Below are positions 22,539 through 33,770 of a DNA stretch of 64,000 nt, one piece after another. The translations under genes and the position numbers were made by a program. The stretch lies in NCBI RefSeq assembly GCF_963924675.1, contig NC_089236.1, positions 43,928,500 to 43,992,499 on the forward strand, read 5' to 3'. The notes beneath the pieces are model-generated. The model made no database searches, was not told the origin of the DNA, and was given only the letters and a program-made list of their open reading frames with translations. This stretch comes from Phocoena phocoena. Lineage: Eukaryota; Chordata; Mammalia; Artiodactyla; Phocoenidae. Position 1 is the stretch's first letter, and each line of letters opens with the position of its first letter.

Positions 22539-23009
22539 GTGATTTTATGTTTAAACTTTCATGAAAACATATGTGATTGAAGCACATTAATACATTGACA
22601 CAGATGGCAGTTAATTTTTGTCTTTTGATACCTGTGAGTGCATCTTTCATTTTGTTGAAAGAATATGACCAGTTTTCAGTTTGGGTTTCTACCATTTAGT
22701 AAAGATAGTCCAGTTAATTTTAGAAATAAGAGATTTAATATATAGTACATAATAATACTTTTATGTATTTTTAGTAACTGAAAACACTGATTGTGATGCT
22801 GTGCAGAAACTATGCCATTATAGTCTTCCAGATTTAAATGAATCAAGTGTCTATTAGCTGCTGTAGTTTATAAACTAATAAAAATTACTACATCAGCAAC
22901 TTGTAAATACAATTTTTCAACTAATGCCTTAACAAGTTTACAGTGGTTCTAATTACTGTACTTATATCTAAATTATTTAGTAATTTGACATGAAGCCTTT
23001 TTAGTAGTT

Positions 23010-23094
23010 TGCTGGTGCAGATCAAGGATAGGTAAACTATGGCTGGTGGGCCAGATCCAGCCTGCTGCCTGATTTGGTAAAGAAAGTTTTTTTG
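23010..23094 (+). mobile_element. truncated DNA transposon (copy of 15,940-16,200 element)
   Basis: Carries the left part of the transposon (gggccagatccagcctgct, then tttggtaaagaaagttttttt). It stops where the array starts, whereas copy 1 continues with ggaacatagtcgcaccc. Confidence 0.75.
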
Positions 23095-23426
23095 AACAAG
23101 TCAAAAGAGACACTAGTTACCGTGTGTTTGCTTCCCGGAATCAACTCGAAGTAGGGTGTACTATATCAAGTCAACTGTCTCAACCAAGGAATGCCCTAGC
23201 TACACCTGTGGGCCTGTGGCTATTCAAAGGCCTGCAGTGCCACAAGAAGAACAGGACTTAAATTGCAGTTAGAACGCAAGGCAACTTTCTTTTGGAGGCA
23301 GGGTGACTTCAGGCAAGAAGTCCTTGATGGAATGCGAGACCAAGGGTTCTCTCAGTACTGCTCAGACTAGGGAAAGGCGTAAGATGTTGTAGGCATGAGA
23401 GACATGCCAGAAATCTATTCGTGAAT
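23095..23426 (+). repeat. left partial satellite unit
   Basis: Begins with aacaagtcaaaagagacac, inside the long arm of the unit, directly after the truncated DNA transposon. It is the most diverged material together with unit 1. Confidence 0.88.
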
Positions 23427-24800
23427 GTGTGGGTGTGCTGGAGACATTACGTTGCTCCAAAGGAGAGTGCAGTGCGTTTCCCTACACTCGGTGTATAGAG
23501 AGTGGCTCCAAACGGCTACGGGCCTGGTTGTTGCTCAGCAAACCTAGGGGGGCCAGGGGGTACTCTGTGTTCCAGCCGGGAACAGGATGCCCACGTGAGC
23601 CTCCTAGGTATCCAGAAAATTCTACTGCCGTTAAAGATCAGAGGCTATAGCCTCATGGATACTACTGCACTGCTCCGCTTCTGCACGGCAAATCAGTGTC
23701 ATACTTCCAGGCATATGCTCAGGCTGAGTGTTCCACTAGCGACAGACCATTGCAAGATGCTGCCTTTCTCCTCGAGCAGAGGGACTTCAGGCACGAGGTC
23801 CGTGAAGTATGCAAAGCACAGTGTTTTCTCATGGCAGCTCACACAAAGGCGACAACCAATATTTCCTCGGACTCAACAGAAATCTGGTCCTAAAGCGGTT
23901 TGAGGGCTCTGGAAATGTAGCTCACTTCAAGGAACGTGCAGTGTGTTGCCCATCACTCGGCACGCACAGCGGGCCTCTGAGGGTCAGACCAGTGGACCTC
24001 GATGTTGTTCAGCCGGACCACAGTGATGGTGGGGATCTGGAGGTATTCAGTGACCTTGGATGGAAACGGATGCACACCCGAGGGGCCTAGGTGTCCACAA
24101 AAGGGTACTTCCTTTGAAATAAAGCCGAATAGCTACTAAGAACTCATGGAAACAGCTGTATGCCTTCTTTTCTTCCCGGATACTCAGGGCCAAAAGTGGA
24201 GGCAAGTTCTCACGTTCAGTTCGTCTTTAGTTCTAGACCTTGTCAGGCTGACCACCACTGCGGCCATGGAAGCACCTGGTTTAGACAGAGCAAACTCATT
24301 TTCTTCCCAGAAGCACTCGTACAGGGTATCCAGGCCTGTCAACATCAGGGAATTTCAGGTAACTTCAAGGCAGCATGAATGAAACCTTCCAAAATGGGAA
24401 AGCAAGCATAGTTCCACCAGGCCCACGTTTCCTTGGGCACACTCAGCAGGCCTCCCTGTACTTTCTAACAAGTCAAAAGAGACACATGTTACCCCGTGAT
24501 TGCTTCCTGAATCAAATTCTCAGAGTAGGGTATTCTGCATCAAGTGAACGGCCTCAACCAAGGATCGCCCTAGCTTCTCCTCTGGGTCCTGTGGCTCTTC
24601 AAAACCCTGCAGTGCCACAGGAAGAACAGGACGGAAATTGCAGTAAGAACGCAAGGGGACTTTCTTTTGCAGGCCCGGTGATGTCACGCTGGAGGTCCTA
24701 GATGGAATGCGAGGCCGAGGGTTCTATCAGTAAAGTTCACACTAGGGCAAGGCGTAAGACCTCAAGGCCTGTGAGACGTGCCACAAGTCTGTTCGTGAAA
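23427..24800 (+). repeat. satellite unit 1 (1,374 bp, diverged edge unit)
   Basis: Full-length but with many substitutions and small indels relative to units further right, for example cctacactcggtgtatag at 23,481 where most others read cctaccctcggcgtagag. It lacks the otherwise common 88-codon minus-strand frame. Confidence 0.9.
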
Positions 24801-26180
24801 GTGTGGGTGTGCTGGGGAAATTAAGCTGCGTCGGAGGAGACTGCAGTGCGTTTCCCTACACTCGGCGTATAGAGAGTGGCTCCAAAGGGCTATGGGGCTG
24901 GATGTTGCTTAGGGGACCTAGGGGGTCCTGGGGTTACTCTGTGTTCCAGCCGGGAAGAGGGTGCCCATGCGAGCCTCCTAGGTGTCCGGAACACTCTACT
25001 GCTATAAAAGATATGCAGAGCAGAGGCTACGGCCTCATGGAAAGTGCTGCATGCCTCCGCTTCTGCAGGGCAAGTGAGAACTTTACCTACAGGCATGTGC
25101 TCACGCAGACTGTCCCATTAGCGACACAGCTTTGAAAGACGCTGACTTTCTCCTCGAGCAGAGTGACATCACGTACGAGGTCCGTGAAGTATGTCAAGCA
25201 GAGTGTTTTCTCATGGCAGCTCACACAAGGGCGACAACCGATATTACCTGGGCACTTCGGACACACCAGAAATCCTGTCCTCAAGCTGTTTGAGGGCTCT
25301 GGAAATATAGCTCTCCTCAAAGAATGCGCAGTGTGTTGCCCATCACTCGGCACGCACACAGGGCATGAGAGGGGAAGACCACTGGGCCTCGATGTTGCTC
25401 AGCTGGTCCACAGGGGTCTGGAGGTACTCAGTGACAATGGAGGAAAATGGATGCAAACCAGAAGGGTGTACGAGTCCTCAGAAGGGTACTTCCCTGAAAG
25501 TATAGCCGAACAGCTACTAAGAACTCATGGAAACAGCTGCATGCCTCCCACTCTGCCCGGCTACTCAGGGCCTAATATGGAGGCAAGTTTTCACATTGAG
25601 TTTCTCTTTACTTCTAGAGCTTATCAGGCTGACCACCACAGCAGTCACGGAAGCACCTGCTTTAGACCAAGCAAACTCATTTTCTTCGCAGAAGCATACC
25701 TGCAGGGTTCCCAGGACTTTCAACTGCAGGGTTTTCAGGTAGCTTCAAGGCAGCCTGAATGCAGCTTTCCAAATTGGAAAGTGAAGATAGTTCAAACAGG
25801 CCCCCGTTTCCATGCGCCAATTCAGCATACATTGCTGTTGTTACAAACAAGTCAAAATAGACACATGTTACCGTGTGTTTGCTTGCTTGAATCAGCTTCT
25901 CGAAGCAGGGGGTTCTGCAACAAGTGAACTTCCTCAACCAAGGAACGATCTAGCTACTCCCCTGGGGCCTGTGGCTATTCCAAAATTTGCAGTGCCACCA
26001 GAAGAACAGGACTGAAATTGCAGTAAGAACGCAAGGGGACTTTCTTCTGGAGGCATGGTGAATTCAGGCAGCAGGTCCTAGATGGAATGCGAGGCCGAGG
26101 GTCCTCGCAGTGCAGCTCAGACTAGGGCAAGGCGTAAGACCTCAAGGCCTGTGAGACGTGCCAAAATTCTGTTCGTGAAC
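24801..26180 (+). repeat. satellite unit 2 (1,380 bp, diverged edge unit)
   Basis: Full-length. Private changes include tatagccgaacag (25,501) and tcaactgcagggttttcagg (about 25,720). The minus-strand frame is 90 codons here. Confidence 0.9.
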
Positions 26181-26868
26181 GTGTGGGTGTGAAGCCAAAG
26201 AGCTACTAAGTACTCGTGGAAACAGCTGCATGCCTCCCTTTCTGCCCGGCTACGCTTGGCCTAACCCGTAGGCAAGTTCTCACATTGAGTTTCTCTTTAC
26301 TTCTAGAGCTTGTCATACTGACAACCACGGCGGCCATGGAAGCACCTGGTTTAGACCGAGCAAACTCAGTTTCTGCCCAGAAGCATTCCTACAGGGTTCC
26401 CAGGCCTGTCAACCACAGGGATTTCAGATAGCTTCAAGGCAGCATGAATGCAACCTTCGAAATTGGAAAGCGAGGATACTTCAGACAGGCCCCCGTTTCC
26501 ATGCGCAAACTCAGCATACATTGCTTTTTTTCAAACAAGTCAAAAGAGACACATGTTACCCTGTGTTTGCTTGTCTGAATCAGCTTCTCGAAGCTGGGGT
26601 TTGTGCATCTAGTGAACTGCCTCAACCAAGCAACGCCCTAGCTACTCCTCTGGGGCCTGTGGCTATTCAGAAGCCTGAATTGCCACCGGAAGGACCGGAC
26701 TGAAATTGCAGTAAGAACGCAATGAAACTCACGTCTGGAGGCACAGTGACCTCAGGCAGGAGGTACTAGAAGGAATGCGAGGCCGAAGATCCTCTCAGTG
26801 CAGCTCAGACTAGGGGAAGTCATAATATATCAAGGCCTGTGAGACGGGACACAAGTCTGTCCGTGAAC
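26181..26868 (+). repeat. satellite unit 3, 688-bp deletion derivative
   Basis: The unit start gtgtgggtgtg is joined directly to aagccaaagagctactaag at 26,192, which normally lies 693 bp further on. The short arm and the first part of the long arm are therefore missing. The rest of the long arm is complete. Confidence 0.92.
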
Positions 26869-28247
26869 GTGTGGGTGTGATGGGGAAATTAAGCTGCTTC
26901 AGTGGAGACAGCCGTGCGTTTCTCTACACTCGGCGTAGAGGGAGTGGCTCCAAAAGACTACTGGGCTGGATGTTGCCTAGGAGAGTTAGGGGGCCCTGGG
27001 GGTACTCTGTGTTACTGCCGGGAACAGGGTGCCCACGTGAGCCTCCTAGTTATCCGGAAAATTCTACTGCCGTAAAAGATATGCAGAGCAGAGGCTACGG
27101 CCACATGGAGGGTACTGCTCGCCTCCGCTTCTGCAGGGCAAGTCAGGCCTTTACCTCCAGGCATTTGCTCATGCTGAGTGTCCCGTTAGCAACACAGCGT
27201 TGAAAGATGCTGACTTTGTCCTCGAGCAGAGTGACTTCAGGTACGAAGTCCGCGAAGTATGCAAAGCAGAGTGTTTTCTCATGCCAGCTCAAACAAGGGC
27301 GAAAACCGGTATGTCCTGGGCGCTTCAGACTCTCCAGAAATCGTGTCCTGAAGCTGTTTGAGGGCTCGGGAAATACAGCTTTCCTCAAGGAACGCGCAGT
27401 GTGTTGCCCATCACTCGGCATGCATGGAGGGCATCCGAGGGGAAGACCACTGGGCCTCGATGTTGCTCAGCTGGTCCACAGGGGTCTGGAGGTACTCAGA
27501 GACAAAGGAAGAAAATGGATGCAAACCAGAGGGGCCTACGAGTCCTCAGAAGGGTACTTCCCTGAAAGTAAAGCCGAAGAGCTGCTAAGAACTCGTGGAT
27601 ACAGCTGCATGCCTCCCTTTCTGGCCGGCTATTCAGGGCCTAACCTGGAGGCAAGTTCTCACGTTGAGTTTCTCTTTACTTCTAGAGCTTGTCAGGCTGA
27701 CCACCACGGCGGCCATGGAAGAACCTGGCTTAGACCAAGCAAACTCATTTTCTTCCCAAAAGCATTCCTACAGGGTTCCCAGGCCTGTCAACAGCAGGGA
27801 TTTCAGGTAGCTTCAAGGCACCATGATTGCAGCCTTCCAAATTGGAAAGCGGGGATACTTAAAACAGGCCCCCGTTTTCATGCCCAAATTCAGCATACAT
27901 TGCTGTAGTTTCTAACAAGTCTAAAGAGAAACATGGACCCCTGTGTTTGCTTGCCTGGATCAGCATCTTGAAGCAGGGGTTGTGCATCAAGTTAACTGCC
28001 TCAACCAAGGAACGCCCTAGCTACTCCTCTGGGGCCTGTGGCTATTCAGAAGCCTGCATTGCCACCCCATGAACCAGACTGAAATTGCAGTCAGAACGCA
28101 AGGCGAATTTCTTCGGGAGGCACGGTGACTTCAGGCAGGAGGTCCTAGATGGAATGAGAGGCCGAGGGTCCTCTCACTGCAGCTCAGACTAGGACAAGGC
28201 GTAAGACCTCAAGGCCTGTGAGACGTGCCACAAGTCTGTTCGTGAAC
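26869..28247 (+). repeat. satellite unit 4 (1,379 bp, diverged edge unit)
   Basis: Full-length and still clearly diverged, for example cttcagtggagacagccgtgcg at 26,897 and tcctctcactgc near 28,169. The plus-strand frame in the middle of the unit is 233 codons. Confidence 0.9.
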
Positions 28248-29627
28248 GTGTGGGTGTGATGGGGAAATAAAGCTCCTTCGTTGGAGACTGCTGTGCGTTT
28301 CCCAACCATCGGAATAGAGAGAGTGGCTCCAAAGGGCTACGAGGCTGGATATTGCTTAGGAGATCTAGGGGGCCCTGAAGGTAGTCTGTGTTCCAGCCGA
28401 GAACAAGGAGCCCATGCGATTTTCCTACGTGTCTGGAAAACTCTACTGCCATAAAAGATATGCAAAGCAGAGTCTACGGCCTCATGGAAAGTGCTGCACG
28501 CCTCCGTTTCTGCAGAGCAAGTTAGGCCTTTACCTAAAGGCCTGTGCTCACACTGAGTGTCCCGTTAGCGACACAGCTTTGAAAGATGCTGATTTTCTCC
28601 TCGAGCTGAGTGACTTCAGGTACGAGGTCCACGAAATATGCATAGCAGAGTGTTTTCTCTTGGCAGCTCACACAAGGGCGGCAACCGGTATTTCCTGGGC
28701 TCTTCGGACACATGAGAAATCGTGTCCTGAAGCTGTTTGAGGGCTCTGGAAATATAGCTCTCCTCAAGGAACGCGCAGTGTGTTGCCCATCACTCGGCAC
28801 GCATGGAGCTCGTCCGAGAGGAAGACCACTGGGTATCAATGTTGCTCAGCTGGTCCACAGAGGTCTGGAGGTACTCACTGACAATGGAGTAAAATAGATG
28901 CAAACCAGAGAGGCCTACGAGTCCTCAGAAGGGTACTTCCCTGAAAGAGAAATCGAAAAGCTACTTACAACGCGTGGATACAGCTGCATGCCTCCATTTC
29001 TGACCGGCTACTCTTGTCCTAACCGGAAAGCAAGTTCTCACATTGAGTTTCTCTTTACTTCTAGAGCTTGTCAGGCTGACCAACACGGCGGCCATGGAAG
29101 CACCTGGTTTAGACCGACCAAACTCATATTTTTCACAGAAGCATTCCAACAGGGTTCCCAGGCCTGTCAACAGCAGGGATTTCAGGTAGCTTCAAGGCAC
29201 CATGAATACAGCCTTCCAAATTGGAAAGCGAGGATACTTCAAACAGGCCACCGTTTTCATGCACAAACTCATCATACATTGCTGTTGTTTCTAACAAGTC
29301 TACAGAGACACATGGCCCCCTGCGTTTGCTTGCCTGAATCAGCTTCTCGAAGCAGGGGGTTGTGCATCAAGTGGACTGCCTCAACCAAGGAACGCCCTAG
29401 CTACTTCTCTGGGGCCTGTGGCTATTCAGAAGGCTGCAGTGCCACGGCAAGAACCGGACTGAAATTGCAGTAAGAACGCAAGGGGACTTTCTTCTGGAGG
29501 CACGGTGACTTCAGGCAGGAGGTCCTAGATGGAATGCTTGGTCGAGGGTGCTCTCAGTGCAGGTCAGACAAGGGCAAGGCCTAAGACCTCAAGGCCTGTG
29601 AGACGTGCCAAAATTCTGTTCGTGAAC
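28248..29627 (+). repeat. satellite unit 5 (1,380 bp, transitional)
   Basis: Full-length and closer to the homogenised type than units 1-4. Private changes include aataaagctccttcgttgg (28,265) and a stop caused by aaaatagatgc (28,891), which splits the plus-strand frame. Confidence 0.9.
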
Positions 29628-31008
29628 GTGTGGGTGTGATGGGGAAATTAAGCTGCTTCGGTGGAGACTGCTGTGCGTTTCCCTACCCTCGGCATAGAGA
29701 GAGTTGGCTCCAAAGGGCTACGGGGCTGGATGTTGCTTAGGAGACCTAGGGGGTCCTGGGGTTAGTCTGTGTTCCAGCCGGGACCAGGGAGCCCACGCGA
29801 TTTTCCTAGGTGTCCGGAAAACTCTACTGCCATCAAAGATATGCAGAGCAGAGGCTACGGCCTCATGGAAAGTGCTGCACGCCTCCGTTTCTGCAGGGCA
29901 AGTCCGGCCTTAACCTACAGGCATGTGCTCACACTGAGTGTCCCGTTAGCGACACAGCTTTGAAAGATGCTGACTTTCTCCTCGAGCTGAGTGACTTCAG
30001 GTACGAGGTCCGCGAAGTATGCAAAGCAGAGTGTTTTCTCTGGGCAGATCACACAAGGGCGGCAACCGGTATTTCCTGGGCGCTTCGGACACACCAGAAA
30101 TCGTGTCCTGAAGCTGTTTGAGGGCTCTGGAAATAGAGCTCTCCTCAAGGAACGTGCAGTGTGTTGCCCATCACTCGGCACGCACGGAGGGCATCTGAGG
30201 GGAAGACCACTGGGCCTCGATCTTGCTCAGCTGGTCCACCGGGGTCTGGAGATACTCACTGACAATGGAGGAAAATGGATGCAAACCAGAGGGGCCTACG
30301 AGTCCTCAGAAGGGTACTTCCCTGAAAGTAAAGGCGAAGAGCTACTAAGAACTCGTGGAAACAGCTGCATGCCTCCCTTTCTGCCCGGCTACTCAGGGCC
30401 TAACATTGAGGCAAATTCTCACGTTGAGTTTCTCTTTACTTCTAGAGCTTGTCAGGCTGACCACCACGGCGGCCATGGAAGCACCTGGTTTAGACCGAGC
30501 AATCTCAGTTTCTTCCCAGAAGCATTCCTACAGGGTTCCAAGGCCTGTCAACAGCAGGGATTTCAGGTAGCTTCAAGGCACCGTGAATGCAGCCTTCCAA
30601 ATTGGAAAGCGAGGATGTTTAAATCAGGCCCCTGATTTCAGGCGCAAACACAGCATACATTGCTGTTGTTTCTAAGAAGTCAAAAGAGACACATGGCCCC
30701 TTGTGTTTGCTTGCCTGAATCAGCTTCTCGCAGCAGGGGGTTGTGCATCAAGTGGACTGCCTCAACCAAGGAACGCCCTAGCTACTCCTCTGGGGCCTGT
30801 GGCTATTCAGAAGCCTGCATTGCCACCGCAAGAAGTGGACTGAAATTGCAGTAAGAACGCAAGGGGACTTTCTTCTGGAGGCACGGTGACTTCAGGCAGG
30901 AGGTCCTAGATGGAATGCGAGGCCGAGGGTGCTCTCAGTGCAGCTCAGACTAGGGCAAGGTGTAAGACCTCAAGGCCTGTGAGACGTGCCAAAATTCTGT
31001 TCGTGAAC
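29628..31008 (+). repeat. satellite unit 6, type G
   Basis: First unit of the homogenised part. Type G bases, shared with unit 13, are tgggcagatcacacaagg (30,040), the gatcttgctcagctgg form (30,219) and cttctcgcagcagg (30,724). A change near 30,636 ends the long plus frame at 214 codons. Confidence 0.93.
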
Positions 31009-32389
31009 GTGTGAGTGTGATGGGGAAATTAAGCTGCTTCGGTGGAGACTGCTCTGCGTTTCCCTACCCTCGGTGTAGAGAGAGTTGGCTCCAAAGGGCT
31101 ACGGGGCTGGATGTTGCTTAGGAGACCTAGGGGGTCCTGGGGTTAGTCTGTGTTCCAGCCGGGACCAGGGAGCCCACGCGATTGTCCTAGGTGTCCGGAA
31201 AACCATACTGCCATCAAAGATATGCAGAGCAGAGGCTACGGCCTCATGGAAAGTGCTGCACGCCTCCGTTTCTGCAGGGCAAGTCCGGCCTTAACCTACA
31301 GGCATGTGCTCACACTGAGGGTCCCGTTAGCGACACAGCTTTGAAAGGTGCCGACTTTCTCCTCAAGCTGAGTGACTTCAGGTACGAGGTCCGAGAAGTA
31401 GGCAAAGCAGAGTGTTTTCTCTGGGCAGTTCACACAAGGGCGGCAACCGGTATTTCCTGGGCGCTTTGGACACACCAGAAATCGTGTCCTGAAGCTGTTT
31501 GAGGGCTCTGGAAATAGAGCTCTCCTCAAGGAACGCGCAGTGTGTTGCCCATCACTCGGCACGCACGGAGGGCATCCGAGGGGAAGACCACTGGGCCTCG
31601 ATCTTGCTCAGCTGGTCCACCGGGGTCTGGAGATACTCACTGACAATGGAGGAAAATGGATGCACACCAGAGGGGCCTACGTGTCCTCAGAAGGGTACTT
31701 CCCTGAAAGTAAAGGCGAAGAGCTACTAAGAACTCGTGGAAACAGCTGCATGCCTCCCTTTCTGGCCGGCTACTCAGGGCCTAACCTGGAGGCAAGTTCT
31801 CACGTTGAGTTTCTCTTGACTTCTAGAGCTTGTCAGGCTGACCACCACGGCGGCCATGGAAGCACCTGGTTTAGACCGAGCAAACTCATTTTCTTCCCAG
31901 AAGCATTCCTACAGGGTTCCCAGGCCTGTCAACAGCAGGGATTTCAGGTAGCTTCAAGGCACCGTGAATGCAGCCTTCCAAATTGGAAAGCGAGGATGTT
32001 TAAATCAGGCCCCCGATTTCATGCGCAAACACAGCATACATTGCTGTTGTTTCTAACAAGTCAAAAGAGACACATGGCCCCTTGTGTTTGCTTGCCTGAA
32101 TCAGCTTCTCGAAGCAGTGGGTTGTGCATCAAGTGGACTGCCTCAACCAAGGAACGCCCTAGCTACTCCTCTGGGGCCTGTTGCTATTCAGAAGCCTGCA
32201 TTGCCACCGCAAGAACCGGACTGAAATTGCAATAAGAACGCAAGGGGACTTTCTTCTGGAGGCACGGTGACTTCAGGCAGGAGGTCCTAGATGAAATGCG
32301 AGGCCGAGGGTGCTCTCAGTGCAGGTCAGACTAGGGCAAAGCGTAAGACCTCGAGGCCTCTGAGACGTGCCAAAATTCTGTTCGTGAAC
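31009..32389 (+). repeat. satellite unit 7, type C
   Basis: Type C bases: gcgattgtcctagg and aaaaccatactgcc (about 31,178-31,213), actgagggtcccg, gaaaggtgccgac, and gtccgagaagtaggc, which puts a tag in the long plus frame at 31,399. It is nearly identical to unit 9. Confidence 0.94.
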
Positions 32390-33770
32390 GTGTGGGTGTG
32401 ATGGGGAAATTAAGCTGCTTCGGTGGAGACTGCTGTGCGTTTCCCTACCCTCGACGTAGAGAGAGTTGGCTCCAAAGGGCTACGGGGCTGGATGTTGCTT
32501 AGGAGACCTAGGGGTTCCTGGGGTTAGTCTGTGTTCCAGCCGGGAACAGGGAGCCCACGCGATTTTCCTAGGTGTCCGGAAAGCTCTACTGCCATCAAAG
32601 ATATGCAGAGCAGAGGCTACGGCCTCATGGAAAGTGCTGCACGCCTCCGTTTCTGCAGGGCAAGTCCGGCCTTAACCTACAGGCATGTGCTCACACTGAG
32701 TGTCCCGTTAGCGACACAGCTTTGAAAGATGCTGACTTTCTCCTCGAGCTGAGTGACTTCAGGTACGAGGTCCGCGAAGTATGCAAAGCAGAGTGTTTTC
32801 TCTTGGCAGCTCACAAAAAGGCGGCAACCGGCATTTCCTGGGCGCTTCGGACACACCAGAAATCGTGTCCTGAAGCTGTTTGAGGGCTCTGGAAATAGAG
32901 CTCTCCTCAAGGAACGCGCAGTGTGTTGCCCATCACTCGGCACACACAGAGGGCATCTGAGGGGAAGACCACTGGGCCTCGATGTTGCTCAGCTGGTCCA
33001 CCGGGGTCTGGAGATACTCACTGACAATTTAGGAAAATGGATGCAAACCAGAGGGGACTACGAGTCCTCAGAAGGGTACTTCCCTGAAAGTAAAGGCGAA
33101 GAGCTACTAAGAACTCGTGGAAACAGCTGCATGCCTCCCTTTCTGCCCGGCTACTCAGGGCCTAACCTGGAGGCAAGTTCTCACGTTGAGTTTCTCTTGA
33201 CTTCTAGAGCTTGTCAGGCTGACCACCACGGCGGCCATGGAGGCACCTGGTTTAGACCGACCCAACTCAGTTTCTTCCCAGAAGCATTCCTACAGGGTTC
33301 CCAGGCCTGTCAACAGCAGGGATTTCAGGTAGCTTCAAGGCACAGTGAATGCAGCCTTCCAAATTGGAAAGCGAGGATGTTTAAATCAGGCCCCCGATTT
33401 CATGCACAAACGCAGCATACATTGCTGTTGTTTCTAACAAGTCAAAAGAGACACATGGCCCCTTGTGTTTGCTTGCCTGAATCAGCTTCTCGAAGCAGGG
33501 GGTTGTGCATCAAGTGGACTGCCTCAACCAAGGAACGCCCTAGCTACTGCTCTGGGGCCTGTTGCTATTCAGAAGCATGCATTGCCACAGCAAGAAGCGG
33601 ACTGAAATTGCAGTAAGAACGCAAGGGGACTTTCTTCTGGAGGCACGGTGACTTCAGGCAGGAGGTCCTAGATGGAATGCGAGGCCGAGGGTGCTCTCAG
33701 TGCAGCTCAGACTAGGGCAAGGTGTAAGACCTCAAGGCCTGTGAGACGTGCCAAAATTCTGTTCGTGAAC
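32390..33770 (+). repeat. satellite unit 8, type D (reference unit for arm structure)
   Basis: Type D bases: cacaaaaaggcggcaaccgg (32,812), cacacacagagggc (32,941), acaatttaggaaaatgg (33,024) and aagcatgcattgccacag (33,572). Arms by the gcctcc anchor: short arm 32,643-33,132 (490 bp), long arm 33,133-34,023 (891 bp, running into unit 9). By hand I count about 49 CpG in this unit. The plus frame is open for 287 codons (32,753-33,616). Confidence 0.94.

Larger units (their letters stand above)
21177..23094 (+). repeat. segmental duplication, copy 2
   Basis: Second copy of the block at 14,075-16,013, in the same orientation. The left breakpoint is the antisense L1 end and the right breakpoint is the start of the satellite array. 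Homology covers exons, introns and the first part of the intron 4 DNA transposon. Confidence 0.93.

Noticed and set aside
32753..33616. 287-codon plus-strand frame, repeated in units 8, 11, 15 and 20 and nearly so in others, as a tandem gene family
   Set aside because: The frame is broken in about half of the units by stops, 1-bp deletions or insertions (units 7, 9, 10, 12, 13, 14, 17-19, 21-25, 28). Overlapping frames on both strands are equally open, no domain is recognisable, and variation is not biased toward silent sites.
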